Of a stretch of DNA of 64,000 nucleotides, positions 1 to 10,915 are shown piece by piece. This DNA is from Meghimatium bilineatum (Eukaryota; Mollusca; Gastropoda; Stylommatophora; Philomycidae): NCBI GenBank assembly GCA_034231615.1, contig CM067304.1:16147444-16211443 (forward strand), written 5' to 3'. The position numbers and the translations under genes were made by a program. Each line of letters begins with the position of its first letter. The stretch's first letter is position 1. Under the pieces are notes generated by a model. It was not told the origin of the DNA. It saw only the letters and a program-made list of their open reading frames with translations, and ran no database searches.

Positions 1-47
1 CTTTCCAATTGTTGACATTATTTGTCAACATCTCTTCTCGGCAGGGA

Positions 48-290
48 TCTCCCTAGTGTAGTTAAACTGTTCATGACTTGTGTTCAAGAGGTCATAGGTT
101 CGAATCCGGCTTGTGTCGTCTTCTGTACAAGGTGGATTTCTTCAGAGAAACGTGTGGATTATCGCTTGAAGTTACGGAGTTACGTGCTATGAGTGGTACT
201 CTCGACTGGTGGCGTGTCGTCTAGCTGAGAGTGACGAAATACATATGAAAAACCGAGTACAGTGAAGTCAATCCTCTACGTTTTTCTAAC
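48..290 (+). mobile_element. tRNA-derived SINE, family 1 (copy A)
   Basis: An A-box-like stretch (tagtgtagttaaactg) is followed by a B-box (ggttcgaatcc) about 40 bp later, as in a tRNA-derived Pol III promoter. A body of about 170 bp follows, ending near the segment gtacagtgaagtcaatcc. The same head and body occur at 13888 and, inverted and more diverged, at 62690-62872. That makes it a dispersed SINE rather than a functional tRNA. Confidence 0.75.
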
Positions 291-736
291 CCTTTTTATA
301 CTCATTGACGTCTTCTTTAACCTGATTACAGAAAGTAATGATCAATATTAGATTGTTAGATTTTATAAAAATCTTGTCCTGGAATAATAACAAGAGGGCC
401 AGATAATTTATCTTTGTACCTAATTATCTGGGACACTTTTGTGGCAAACATTCTGCAACCATTTTGGCTGTGACAGAGTTATACACGTCACAGGATATAC
501 GTTTCATTAACATATCAAACTTAATGAGGGGATGGTACATCAATCTACTGTGTGACATATTCAAAGAATGAACATCTTTACGTACGTTACATATTCCAAG
601 TTTCTTCAAGTGAAATCTGTTCTATTGAACTTCTAACATACATCACTTTGTTGTGACATATTCCAAATCTAAGTATCTTAACGTAAAAATATTGTGCTGC
701 TAAAATATATAATTTGTAATATATATGTATAATATA
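291..736. other. Intergenic, no gene seen
   Basis: AT-rich sequence with short overlapping open frames that match no family I recognise. It is duplicated at 14131-14576. AT-rich sequence (697-735) directly abuts the LINE fragment that follows. Confidence 0.6.
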
Positions 737-2401
737 TAACATGTGTGGAGACACTGACCATAAGGCAGTAATAATAAGTCAAAACAAACAGAGAGATAAA
801 TAACAAGCACAAGAAAATCACAAAGCACCAAAGGCAAATAGATATACAGAAATTGGAAGAATAAACATCTGTGAAAATTATATCCAGGAAGTTAACGAAG
901 AATTCACAAAGCTACCAGAAAACACCCATCACATAGAAGAAGAATGAAAATATTTCAAAAATGCCATCATACAAAAAGCAGCAAACATATGCGGATATAA
1001 AAGTCATAAAGACAAGAAACAAAAAATAACAGCTTAGTGGACAGAAGAGGTAAAAAACGCAACAAGAGATTAAAAAAACAATACAAGAAATGGGCAACAA
1101 GTATAACGCATGAAGATAACTTAGCATACAAGATATCAAAGATTACCACCAAGACAATCATCAAATCTGCATAAATTAAGTCATGGCAAGAATATGGAGA
1201 AATCTTAACAAAGATAGACAAAACGCACGAAAGATGTTCTACAAGAAATTACAAAACATGAGAAGTAAAAAAAGACACGAACCAACAAAAATAATCAACG
1301 ATGAAAACGGCAATATACTAAATGGGCCCAAAACAATCATGGAAAGATGGACAATTATTTCAATCAACAGTCAAACTTACAAGCAGGAGAAGTGATTACA
1401 AAATAAAAACAATAGAAGAAGACCTAGAACCATACATACTGAAATTCAAAATTGAAGACTCAGTAAAACATGCACCAAATAGCAAAGTACCAGGAATAGG
1501 CGGTATACATGTAGAACTAATAAAAATGCTACCATCGACAGGTATAAAGTGGCCACACAAACTATTCAATGTGATATGAAAGACACAAAAGACAACAAAG
1601 GGGTGGAATACAGCGGTGATTGTTCCCACCTGGAAGAAAAAAAAGCAGTAAGAAAGACTGCACTAAGTATAGAGGCATTTCACTCTTAAGCCACATAGGA
1701 AAAATCTTTAGCAAGATATTAGAGAGAAAGATGCGTACATATATAGAACCACAGCTCAACAACACACAAATGGGATTTCGGAAAAATAAAAGCTGTACAG
1801 ATGCATCTCCGCCATAAAACAACTTTCAGAAAGAGCGATAGAACATAACCAAGACTTATATTTGACTTTTGTAGACCAAGAGAAAGCTTTTGACAGAGTG
1901 GATAGAGCACAACTATGGATAACACAACAGACATATGTAGTTCTCAAATAATCAAATAATTATCGCCGAAGAGAAGAAATAATCAGATAAGCCAATGTCA
2001 GAGCACATACGCAAATAACCAATGCGCAGTAACAACGAGCACATATATATCCAATAATTTCAAATGCACTCGAGAGCGAGACAAGGATGTGTACTACCCC
2101 CCTCCCCAATTGTTCATAGCATTCCCTCCCCTATTGTTTAAAACATGCATAGATCACATCTACAAAGTAGCAAAGACAATATAAGAAAACAATCTGGAGG
2201 ATAACTTAAATGAATTGCTATTTCCAGAAGACCAAGCACTAGTAGCATCACCAGAAGAGCAACTACAAAGACAAATAGACAGATTACATCAAACATGTCA
2301 AACCTTTAACATGAAGATACATATTGAAAAGGCCGAAGTAATGAAGATAAGAAGAACCGAAAGAAACGACAATATATATATATTGGAAGCAACAGACTTA
2401 A
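737..2401 (+). pseudogene. 5'-truncated RTE-like LINE fragment (EN end through RT), copy A
   Basis: Conceptual translation in shifting frames follows the element at 16500-19597. It starts in the end of the endonuclease domain (a TDHK stretch near 745-760, matching the usual SDH motif), continues through the linker (near 1180-1400) and gives reverse-transcriptase pieces near 1620-1817 (RGISLLSHIGKI, TQMGFRKNKSC), 1855-1900 (AFDRVDRAQLW) and 2205-2400 (LLFPEDQALVA in place of the usual LLFADDQ). There are many stops and frameshifts and the catalytic DD is lost, so it is a dead copy. It is interrupted at 2402 by another insertion. Confidence 0.85.
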
Positions 2402-2762
2402 ACTCTTCATTTTACTACGAGCCATCGTATTCTCACTGACGGTTTGCTAATCCTATCTCAGTGTTGTATCAGGAAATTCACATGGCTACACCGCGATCTC
2501 TAACACATACAGAAAGAAACCACATATTCCATGCGGATAGTCCTGAAACACCGAACTGAACTTCCATTTGTGGTCACAGATATAACGCAGCTGTTACTTT
2601 GCGCCACTATACCAGAAGTCCAACCACGAAAACGATGGACCACCGAAATAAAAGAGACGACAAACTCTACAATATACTCAGCAAACACTAGGGTCATCTC
2701 CAGAAAACTCTTCTACGCCTGACGCTGAAAGGCAACAAAGGGTTTAGCGAATAGTAGTAGCG
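2402..2762 (+). mobile_element. Short chimeric LINE insertion with inverted 5' segment (copy A)
   Basis: The 361 bp lie between near-identical 11-mers, aacagacttaa (2391-2401) and aatagacttaa (2763-2773). The left part (about 2402-2600) matches, in minus orientation, the 5' untranslated region of the full LINE at 19340-19560. The right part (about 2620-2750) is the 3' end of the same type in plus orientation (reads RKRWTTEIKETT). This is the arrangement expected from twin priming or template switching, with the body of the element missing. Confidence 0.65.
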
Positions 2763-2773
2763 AATAGACTTAA

Positions 2774-3360
2774 GTGACAGAATTCACATATCTAGGAAGC
2801 AATATAACAACAGATGGCAAGCGCAGCAAAGAAATACACAATAGATGTAGTAAAGCATACCAATCCCTAGGGCAAATGACACCAATCTTCAGAAACAAAA
2901 ATGTAGATTTAAATACCAAAATAACACTATTCAAAACAATTATTATGCCAACACTGCGCTACCAATGCCAAACTTGGACAACGACAGCACAAGACAAACC
3001 TAAACTTGTGAGGGCTGAAATGGCATGTTTGCACAGAATCCTAGGAATATCGCTAAGAGTCAAAGCGAGTAATAAGGACAAGACAAAGAACCGGCACACC
3101 CTAATCTTGGAATATATTAAGAGACAACAGATCAAATGGTTTGCATACATCCTCAGACTACCATCAGACAGCATATCACAGCAAGCTGTGCTACACAGAT
3201 ACAGTGAAAGCAGACCAGGGGCTGACCATGAAAACGATGGACCATCGAAATAAAAGAGGCGACATATTCCAAAATATACTCAGCACATGCGAGGGCCATC
3301 TCCAGAAATTTCTTCTACCCCTGACGCTGAATGGAAACAAAGGATTAACGAATGGAATAG
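2774..3360 (+). pseudogene. RTE-like LINE fragment, C-terminal part, copy A
   Basis: Continuation of the fragment that stops at 2401. It reads TEFTYLGSNITTDG, then QTWTTTAQDKPK and EMACLHRILGISLR, the post-palm thumb and connection typical of RTE-like LINEs. It ends with an open frame (2774-3253), a frameshift and the remnant of the KRW..EIKEA motif near 3230. The sequence after about 3350 (tttataataaaatcaac) appears to be the 3' tail. Confidence 0.85.
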
Positions 3361-3635
3361 TTTATAATAAAATCAACATACCCAAAATTTAAAATTAAAA
3401 AAAACAACCGAGAATTTACTTTGTAGTCTAGTGAAGTAAGTGACTCCAAGTAGTGTGGTTTCTGCAAACAGAAGTTCTGCCTATTTATTAACTAATGACA
3501 GCATTGCGACGGTGATTGGGTATTGGAGAAATATAAATACGGATGACTGTGGGCCCATAAAACCTTAATATTTACCAAACCGTCAATAAAAACGTGGCAC
3601 ATGTGTGATATCAGTATTTCTAGATTAACAACCAA
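3361..3635. other. Intergenic, no gene seen
   Basis: No coding similarity recognised. It is duplicated in copy B, where about 133 bp of it is locally repeated. Confidence 0.5.
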
Positions 3636-4530
3636 TCACAAACGGCATTTGGAGGTAGATTTCACGGGGGGGGGGGGAATACTGGATTAAATAAATGATT
3701 GCAAATACATGATTGCAAATGCATGATTGCAATGAAACGATTAATCTAAAATAACATGGTGATCTCGGGGATAATTTAGTTTTGAGCGTGTAGCAGCTCT
3801 TGACAGCCATTAATCTTACGAAAACACAGGTACTGCTTAGTTGTGATGTAGGTGTGTAGAGTGTGTTGTGGATGATTAGAAATGGCTGAAGCAGGTCTTG
3901 TAGAATGTTTGTAAGTTTTGTATACTGTAGCAGCAAGTGTTCAACTCTTTCTTCTTTGTGATTACAATATCTTTTGTTTATGGAGTGGATTTATTCTGTT
4001 CACATATTTATTGACAGGAGCACGACTTGCTCTCAGTTTGAATATCAGACTCTAGTTTGTACCTCTACGTTGTTTTAGTGTGTCCATTGGGGGTTGGCTT
4101 CTCTTGACGTTTTAAAAAAAGAACGCAATGTCTTTGAGATGAAATTGATGAAGCCATTTTTGTGTGTAGTTATTTTTCAAGATCTGTTTGCATGTTAGTA
4201 GTGTTGTATTTGGTGAAAACTGTGGTCTAGCAGTTCCTTTCTTCGATAGTTTGTCAGCCGCTTCAATTTCCAGACACTCTTACATAGCCAGCTATCCAAA
4301 GAAGTGTGGCTTCGACACGATGGGAGATGGAAAGCTGATCAATTTGTTTATTAATACGGAAGTCTATGGTTAACGTTCTGTTCTCTTGGAGTGTTCTCTT
4401 AGGGCTTGAAGTGTCGATCTTGAGTCTGCTTAAATCCCATTGAACAGCCCACATTTCTCACAATTTGTTATTCACGTTATTTCTTATGCTGTAACCTATA
4501 GTGTGTTTCAGATGCATAGTTTCACCTATA
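3636..4530 (-). pseudogene. RNase H-type LINE C-terminus fragment (copy A)
   Basis: Read on the minus strand, broken frames give WIAGYVRVSGN followed by a frameshift and DKLSKKGTARPQ, the end of a LINE RNase H domain (usual form W.P.H.G..GNE.AD.LAK). A C-terminal part with an EERVEHLLLQYTKL stretch follows, the Cys-His region typical of I/Jockey-like LINEs. There are several stops and no intact frame. Confidence 0.7.
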
Positions 4531-4667
4531 GTTGGAGACAATACGCAGCCACGCACAAGCTCGTAAATAAGAGGGGAAATGGTGTTGGGGAGGGTGGAAG
4601 GCATTCGAACATTCCCCTGTTAGTAAATCGGAACATGACTTCTAGTACTAAGATGTATCAAGTGATT

Positions 4668-5010
4668 TCATTTCCTGAACGTTGTCTTCGTCGTGGATAC
4701 TCTAAACGTTTTTCTGTCTCTGGCAGGCTGATCTGCATTGGCCAGAGACACGTTCATACATTCTCCGATGTCGCTGGTCCATCGTCTTTTTGCTCTTCCT
4801 CTTCTTTTCTTACCTGGCACTCTGCCATCCATAATCAATCTTTCGCTGCCATCATGCCCCTTTGAGTGTAAAAAATACGGTAGATTCCTTCTTATCATTG
4901 TATTTAGAAACCACCATTCATTTGAAATTTAGGACTAGGAACGTGACCACAAGCCAAAATAACACCCTCTTGATTTTTTTTCATAATAAGATCATCAAAT
5001 GTTCACCTTA
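4668..5010 (-). pseudogene. LINE 3' end (GRAKRRW type), copy A
   Basis: Minus-strand frame 4668-4898 reads SERLIMDGRVPGKKRRGRAKRRWTSDIGECMN in part, the basic C-terminal tail of an RTE-like LINE family. The same segment recurs at about 12328-12650, 21738-22080 and 29690-30010, so it is an interspersed repeat and not a host gene. The left edge near 4690 is shared by all copies. Confidence 0.75.
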
Positions 5011-5218
5011 AAGATGATCTGACACACGAAAACGCTCGAATGACTTTCGTTTTAGATAACCGCCTTGAGGAGATCATACCAACGGACTTTGTCAAGCGCG
5101 TCCTATTATATTTGTTTGAAAGCTTCTCCCCCATCATTGTGACATACCGATGTTATATCAACATTTTTATAAATTACTTCAAAATGTTTTTAACGAAATT
5201 AACTGTTCTCATACATTA

Positions 5219-5300
5219 TAAGTAAGATTTTAAGTAAGATTATAAGTAAGATTTTAAGTAAGATTTTAAGTAAGATTTTAAGTAAGATTTTAAGTGTATC
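5219..5300. repeat. 12 bp tandem repeat (copy A)
   Basis: Repeats of about 12 bp (agtaagatttta with attata variants), roughly 6-7 units. Copy B (22289-22382) has one more unit. Confidence 0.9.
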
Positions 5301-5354
5301 AACACCAGAATAATAATCACTATTAGCAGAAGTTTCCACTGGTCTTTTTACAAT

Positions 5355-5790
5355 CCCAGTCATGTTCTCGGTCACTACTTTGTGACAATGTTTCCATTAA
5401 GAACGTCCAGTCTCAGAATGGTCACTACTGTGTGAGGTGAGACAGTTCCCATAAAATAGTCCAGTCTGAGATCACTACTTTGTGAGAATGTTCCAATAAC
5501 AAGTCTACAATCTGAAACTGGTCACTATTTTGTGAGAATGTTCCCATAACATATCTACAGTCTTAAACTGGTCACTACTTTGTGAGAATGTTCCCATAAC
5601 AAGTCTACAGTCTGAAACTGGTCACTACTTTGTGAGAATATTCCCACCAAAAAAAACCCCAAAGTTTTAGACTGGTCACTAGTGTGTGCGATTGTTCCCA
5701 CAAAAAAATCACAGTACTAGACTAGAGACTACTTTGTGAGAGTGTTCCCGTGAAAATGTTCACATACTGAGCAACTCCCCACGCAACACA
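5355..5790. repeat. 50 bp minisatellite (copy A), about 8 units
   Basis: Tandem units of about 50 bp carry the core ctggtcactactttgtgaga followed by atgttcccataac. They decay towards both ends. The homologous array in copy B is much longer (22450-23150), so this is a variable-number repeat. Confidence 0.9.
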
Positions 5791-5799
5791 CGTCTGCAA

Positions 5800-6240
5800 C
5801 AAACCTTTATCTTTTTTATATTCTCTGTAGTGAGTTTGTATTACATCCCGTTGTATGAGTTACTTTCCCGTCTTACAGGGTGAACAAAACTACTTCTTTT
5901 CAGCCTTCCACTGGCTAGGTCATCGAATCTGGTCTTAATTTGATGTGCCGGCATGCTCTTGTATTTTTCTGCATGGATCATGGTCTTAGTGTCCTGTCTA
6001 TATGGTAAGGAATTAATGTCTGCAATTTGTTTCCATTTACTTTATGGGAGAAGACTTCATGGCATCTGTAATAAAGCGAAGAGCTTGATTTTGTACCTTG
6101 TCCAGAGCTTGTAGATGGGAATTGGCTGGTGAAACTGCTGTTTATCTGTATTCTAGCATTGAACTAATTGCACATGTATATACCTTCTTTAAGGTTGCCT
6201 CATTAACACTCTGCCAATTTCCTTAGGAGGACAAGTTTCT
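5800..6240 (-). pseudogene. I/Jockey-like LINE RT thumb fragment, inverted (copy A)
   Basis: The minus strand reads, with stops, LQALDKVQNQALRFITDAMKS and, further on, ASGRLKRSSFVHPV. This is the region between reverse transcriptase and RNase H of the same LINE type as 30427-31590. The plus-strand piece at 6280-6570 belongs to the same type in the opposite orientation. Between them the string gcttttgc (6256-6263) has its complement at 6286-6293, a plausible inversion junction. Confidence 0.75.
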
Positions 6241-6279
6241 TTCTTGCTTTTGCTTAAAGACTATCACTCTTCACGATCT

Positions 6280-6575
6280 TAAAAAAGGCAAAAGCAAAAG
6301 AGATCAAACTGGGAAATGTGCGTATCAAAATAGAAGAGGAGTCGGTGTACTTAGGCATCACACTAGAAATGATGATGATGATGAATGCTATATGAGGCTC
6401 TTATCCTCCCTGTAATTGTGGATACAAGTATGTACCGATGGATCAGTAATCAGAGCAGTGAAGAATGGAGGTGGGGTTTAAATAAAATATCCAGAAAAAG
6501 AAAATGAGTCCACATGTCCACCAACAGGAATATTCTGCTCCAACTGCTCTGCAGCCAAGACCATGCAAGGGCAAA
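6280..6575 (+). pseudogene. I/Jockey-like LINE RT/RNase H fragment (copy A)
   Basis: The plus strand reads KEIKLGNVRIKIEEESVYLG (the YLG stretch after the palm), then skips to a degraded RNase H start (SMYRWISNQSSEEWRWG in one frame, with the DGS-type motif in a neighbouring frame). It is fragmented by deletion and frameshift. The third partial copy at 32820-33090 carries the same joint. Confidence 0.7.
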
Positions 6576-7370
6576 GTTCCCATTAATAATAAAAAAAGTT
6601 GTTAAAAATTATTTAAAGAAACTGTATTTCTTTTAATGTTGTCTACAACTTTACATATTATTGAATATCACTATATATTAATTAATTAAAATATTAAAAA
6701 AATATATAATAAAATAAGAATATTGGCCTCGACTTGTATAAAATGAGATGTGATGTTGCCACTCTGAATAATTTGAAACCTTAAGTTGGCACACAGTTAG
6801 CAAAAAGGTGCCGACTCCTGAAATAGACAATAGCTCTGCTGTAAAAATGTTGCTCTGGCGGATAACGTATGAGTTTATTCTTGATTCTTGATTAGAAACT
6901 GGCCTTACAGCACGTGTGGCATTCCCATAAGTGCTCCGCCCTCTGTTCCAGCAGCCATTTGACTCGTTGGAGTTTCGAGTCCAATGTTGCCAAAACAGAC
7001 GTCGACATCAGGGCACAACTCTGGCCCTTGCGGCATGTTTCTTTGTTGTTCCGCCCACACACGCCGTGCCCGTAACTAGTTCAAGCACAACGTCGGTCTG
7101 TCGGAACAACATGGTAACTGTTATCGAAGTCTACGACTACGGGATTGTATAGGTGAAGTGCCATGAAGCTTCTATAAGAAGATAACCTCAATTTAAGGCA
7201 TGTCATCTACTAAGGTTTTCTGTTGCATGGTTGGTTTGTCTAGTGAGCCATTGGTGAGACCCACAGACGCAACCGCATGCGAATGAGTTTATTTGATGTT
7301 GACAATGCATCACTTTATGTAGCGTGATTGCAGGAACGTGGGTTTAAAAGTAGCGGAAGATGATATCAAC
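6576..7370. other. Intergenic, no gene recognised
   Basis: Very AT-rich at 6590-6720. A 73-codon open frame at 6931-7152 is also open at 24312-24533, but it has no recognisable domain and lies in a region nearly identical between copies, so its openness says little. Confidence 0.5.
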
Positions 7371-7450
7371 CCACATCCACATGCATACAAGATACATACA
7401 CACACATGCACATACACGATATAGACACACACATATATACATACATGTAC
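7371..7450. repeat. CA/TA-rich simple repeat
   Basis: Imperfect runs of acac, acat and atac. Duplicated at about 24753-24835. Confidence 0.8.
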
Positions 7451-7544
7451 ACACATGAAAGACTAAATCCACACAAGATTTGATTGATCAAATATCTAAT
7501 ATGTAGATACATTTCGTAATACATGATTCTGTAACAACGATAGA

Positions 7545-8230
7545 GTCGTCATTCACTTGGATAAAACTCTGCAATGGTAGCTATCCCATAATTCATCTGT
7601 CAACACAATCACATCATTACAATAATTGTACTTGGATAAAATACAGATCAACAGCTGTTCAACAACTGAGGAGGATAACAAAACATCAAGACTGACATGA
7701 GTAATATAACAAAATATAAAGTTTACTATGGACTAAGATAACTAAATATCAAGTTTAATATAGAAGAAAATAACAAAATAAGCAAGTTTGACATGGAGGG
7801 CGATAACGAAACATCAAGTTTGATATGGAGAAAGATAATAAAATATCAAGTTTGATATGGAGAAAGATAATAAAATATCAAGTTTGATATGGAGAAAGAT
7901 AATAAAATATCAAGTTTGATATGGAGAAAGATAATAAAATATCAAGTTTGATATGGAGAAAGATAATAAAATATCAAGTTTGATATGGTTGGAAGAGGAA
8001 ACATTACATTTTCAAGATAATAAAACATAAAGTATGACATGGAATAAGATAACCAAACATCAAGTTTGACATGAAGGAAGATAACAGAATATTTAGCTTG
8101 ACAGGGAGGAAAGATGACAAAACATCAAGTTTGACATGAAGGAAGATAACAGAATATGTAGCTTGACAGGGAGGAAAGATGACAAAACATCAAGTTTTGA
8201 TAATAAAACAGCAAGTTTGATCACTGACAT
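7545..8230. repeat. Repeat cassette with 32 bp minisatellite core (copy A)
   Basis: A unique-looking lead (gagtcgtcattcacttg, then attcatctgtcaacacaatc and gtacttggat) is followed by a degenerate array whose unit is about 32 bp with core atcaagtttgatatggagaa. Perfect 32 bp spacing is seen at 7822, 7854, 7886, 7918, 7950 and 7982. The same lead and array occur at 24925-25545, 35617-36385 and 57960-58235, so the cassette behaves as a dispersed element. Confidence 0.8.
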
Positions 8231-8795
8231 GCACATCAAACAATCTTTATTAAGAAGACCTATATTAGAATCACTTTCATTACTGCACATTTATTTTTAT
8301 GTTAAACGGCTTACAGATGCTTTTTATAGGCATGGGAATAAAGGCTGCTTCGTCATAGCAGTTATACGACGTGTACAGGGTGCATTTTTATTATACTTGC
8401 GAAAGATAAAATCATGTTCCAAGCGGTGGTGTAATCCACTATTCCAGGGACCCCAAGTTCCGTGACCAGAGTTTAGCGATTCAGTCACGAACTACACAAG
8501 TGCACGCTGTATGAAAAGTTTATATTGAATATTGTTGAAAACTACATTTCACGTTGTATCATTCAATGCATATATATATGATTGTTCTCCTCATGTTAGT
8601 TAAACACATTTCTCACTGTGTCATGTAGATGTTCAGAGTAACACTTCTTCCAAGTTTGATCTCAGAATACTTATAGCGTATCATAGACGAGTCATCAATT
8701 GTTGGGCCCACATCAATCAAGCAGTCATCAATCTATTTCAGAAGGACCTCTCCTTATGTCATTGATTATAAATGTCATTCGATGGTGTTTCAAGT
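8231..8795. other. Intergenic, no gene recognised
   Basis: A 109-codon open frame spans 8136-8465 (25453-25782 in copy B), but it begins inside the minisatellite and has no recognisable domain. Nothing else is seen. Confidence 0.5.
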
Positions 8796-9030
8796 CCTGT
8801 AAGACCATCACCACCATCAACAACAACAATATATTACCATCAAATAATATCATCATCACTATCAACATCATCATCATCAAATAATATCATAATCACCATA
8901 ACCATCACACTTATTATCACAATAACCACCACACACAACAACTATCATAATTATCATCACCACAACCACTAACACAACTATCATGAGTATCATCATCGTT
9001 GCCATTATCATCATCACTCCAATCACGCAA
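8796..9030. repeat. ATC-rich microsatellite (copy A)
   Basis: Imperfect runs of atc, acc and aac triplets. Such tracts also form the 3' tails of LINE families in this window (see 45855-45895). Confidence 0.9.
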
Positions 9031-9965
9031 TGAAGGAAAGATTCCAAAATCTACCAATCTGGCGACTGAAAAGAAGCAGCTTTATCCATCAAGCTAAACG
9101 ACTTCTTAGGCAGCTTACATACCTGCCTGAAGTTGATAGCACCGTAAGATCTGTACCAGCCAGAACAAACCCCTTGGAGTGAAAGGTATGAAATCCTAAT
9201 ATACATTCAGACCCACGTAAAAGGAGTACTAAGCGGGGATGAACAGAACAGTGTGCAGCGAAGGACAGCCACCCTCAGTTTCCTAGATTAGGAATATCCA
9301 CTAGACATATGGACAGAGTATATACAGATGGGTCAGCACAGAATGCAGTGAGGAACGGAGGTGCAGGTGTATATATAGAATATCCACACAAGATAGAGAA
9401 ACAATCAGAACACCAACAGGGAAATTCTACAATAATTACTATACGGAAATCGATGCAATTAGGGTGGCAACTGAAAAACTGCTGAACACCCTAGTCCACA
9501 GCCCGTGTTATTTCTGAACAGATGCAAGGTCAGTGCTTCAATATCTCCAGTCTGGAAAACTAACAGACTTACAAAACCTACTTAATCAACTGTCTTACCA
9601 ATATAGGGTAACCATGTAGTAACCATCTCACTGGGAAATACCAGGAAATGAAAAAGTAGACCAACCGGCTAAGGAAGGTGCTGCCGAAGACCAACCAGGT
9701 GTACCAATCACCTACCATTTAAAAAAAGCAGACCATAAAGTCAATAAGAAAGCCACAAACACCAACACAAGATGACTATTACATTATGAACAGATTAGAA
9801 CAAGTTATAATTCTACGCCTCAGAACGGGACACAACCGACTTCGCAGTCACATGTACACGAAGTTCAAGATTGGCAACACAGCCATGTGTACATGTGGGC
9901 AGGCAGAACAGAGTGCCAAACATATACTTCAAGAGTGTTCTGAGTATGAAACGCTGACACATATT

Positions 9966-10003
<38 letters not shown>

Positions 10004-10060
10004 TTATTCAGGATACAGAATTACAAGTATAGACATGTTTGAAGTGATAGAAAGAAGAAG
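9031..10060 (+). pseudogene. RNase H-type LINE 3' fragment (copy A)
   Basis: Closely related to 30427-31590 but more decayed. It reads WRLKRSSFIHQAKR, a YTDGSAQNAV stretch in a shifted frame, a broken PSHCG..GNE region, then the open frame from 9786 with RTGHNRLRSHMYTKFKIGNTAMCTCGQ. An AT microsatellite (9965-10001) replaces part of the C-terminus. It ends in the family's 3' sequence with a gaa-rich tail (10045-10060). Confidence 0.85.
9965..10001. repeat. (TA)n microsatellite, short allele
   Basis: About 16 TA units inside the LINE fragment. The copy B equivalent is about 46 units. Confidence 0.95.
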
Positions 10061-10262
10061 AAGAAGGAGACCATCATCACCATCATGATTATCATAACCA
10101 TAACTATTAGCATTGTCATCATCATCCTCATTGTCCTCCTCAGCACCATCATAACCATGTCCACTAACCATGGCCATCATCAGTAGCACCTTCCCCACTA
10201 TAACTACCTTATCATCATAGCCATCATCGCATCATCCTCACTACCATCACTATAACTACCAT
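10061..10262. repeat. ATC/ACC-rich low-complexity tract (copy A)
   Basis: Imperfect cat and cac triplets, duplicated at 27438-27640. Confidence 0.85.
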
Positions 10263-10269
10263 AAATAAC

Positions 10270-10400
10270 ACTGGCCCACAGAAATGGATATCTACAGAAA
10301 GATGTATGAGAGCACCGAGGAGCTTTCAAATACAGCAGCGTTTATTAGGAAAGCAGGACTTGCTGTGTAGACATGTCAAACTCCGAACGAGAAGAAGAAG
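10270..10400 (+). mobile_element. RNase H-type LINE 3' terminus with (GAA)n tail
   Basis: Matches the end of the fragment at 33605-33740 (tctacagaaagatgtatg through acatgtcaaactccgaacg followed by agaagaagaag). This is the non-coding 3' end and tail of an I/Jockey-like LINE. Confidence 0.75.
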
Positions 10401-10454
10401 AAGACTACAATAACCACTAACATAGCTATACCCACCATCATCATCTATTGTCTA

Positions 10455-10560
10455 TCCCCGAGTGAAAACTGGTTGATAGTATCGTAAGCACCTTGCCGTT
10501 AAGCTTAAAGGTGTGAGCTGTAAATTTCTGTTCAAGGCCAGATGTGATGCTTCAGTCGTA
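10455..10560 (+). repeat. Short interspersed repeat of about 100 bp
   Basis: Core strings attgtctatcccc, cttgccgttaag and caaggccagatgtg recur in the same order at 27835-27940 and, diverged, at 58905-59012. A SINE or a fragment of one is likely; no promoter boxes are obvious. Confidence 0.6.
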
Positions 10561-10715
10561 CAGATTCCGTGTTCGTAGAGGGTGGTCGTGATGCATCTCT
10601 TTCTGTCTTCCCTTTGCTCTGTATCCAGCTGATTGTTTGTTATAAGCTCTCAATGGTAATTGGCTTGGGTTCATTCTCAAAAAGTGACCAACCACTTTAT
10701 CTGCTGATGTTCTAT
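10560..10715 (-). pseudogene. RTE-like LINE 3' end fragment (copy A)
   Basis: The minus frame reads ADKVVGHFLRMNPSQLPLRA followed by a GRQKEMHHD stretch, the usual W.GH..RM and basic GRQKK tail of RTE-like LINEs. Duplicated at 27937-28090. Confidence 0.75.
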
Positions 10716-10915
10716 ATATCATTCTAATCATTATCATCATCATAATCGCCAGAAACAGCAACAGCCTCATACTGACAAAGATCTCCAAGTGTGTTTGTCA
10801 CCTTACATTCTTCGATTTCCTTGCCTGATCCAGCCAAGAGCACACCTAACTACATTCAAACAGCAAGAATATACGACTAAGCTTAAACCACACATACCGT
10901 CTTCCCGAGTTAGTG

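Noticed and set aside
46..120. Possible functional tRNA gene
   Set aside because: A- and B-box-like strings are present, but there is no clean cloverleaf or acceptor stem, and the segment is dispersed with a constant body. SINE.
6931..7152. 73-codon frame conserved in both copies
   Set aside because: No domain or signal peptide; conservation is explained by the recent duplication.
8136..8465. 109-codon frame, also present at 25453-25782
   Set aside because: Begins inside the minisatellite, has no recognisable domain, and sits in a recent duplication where shared openness is expected.
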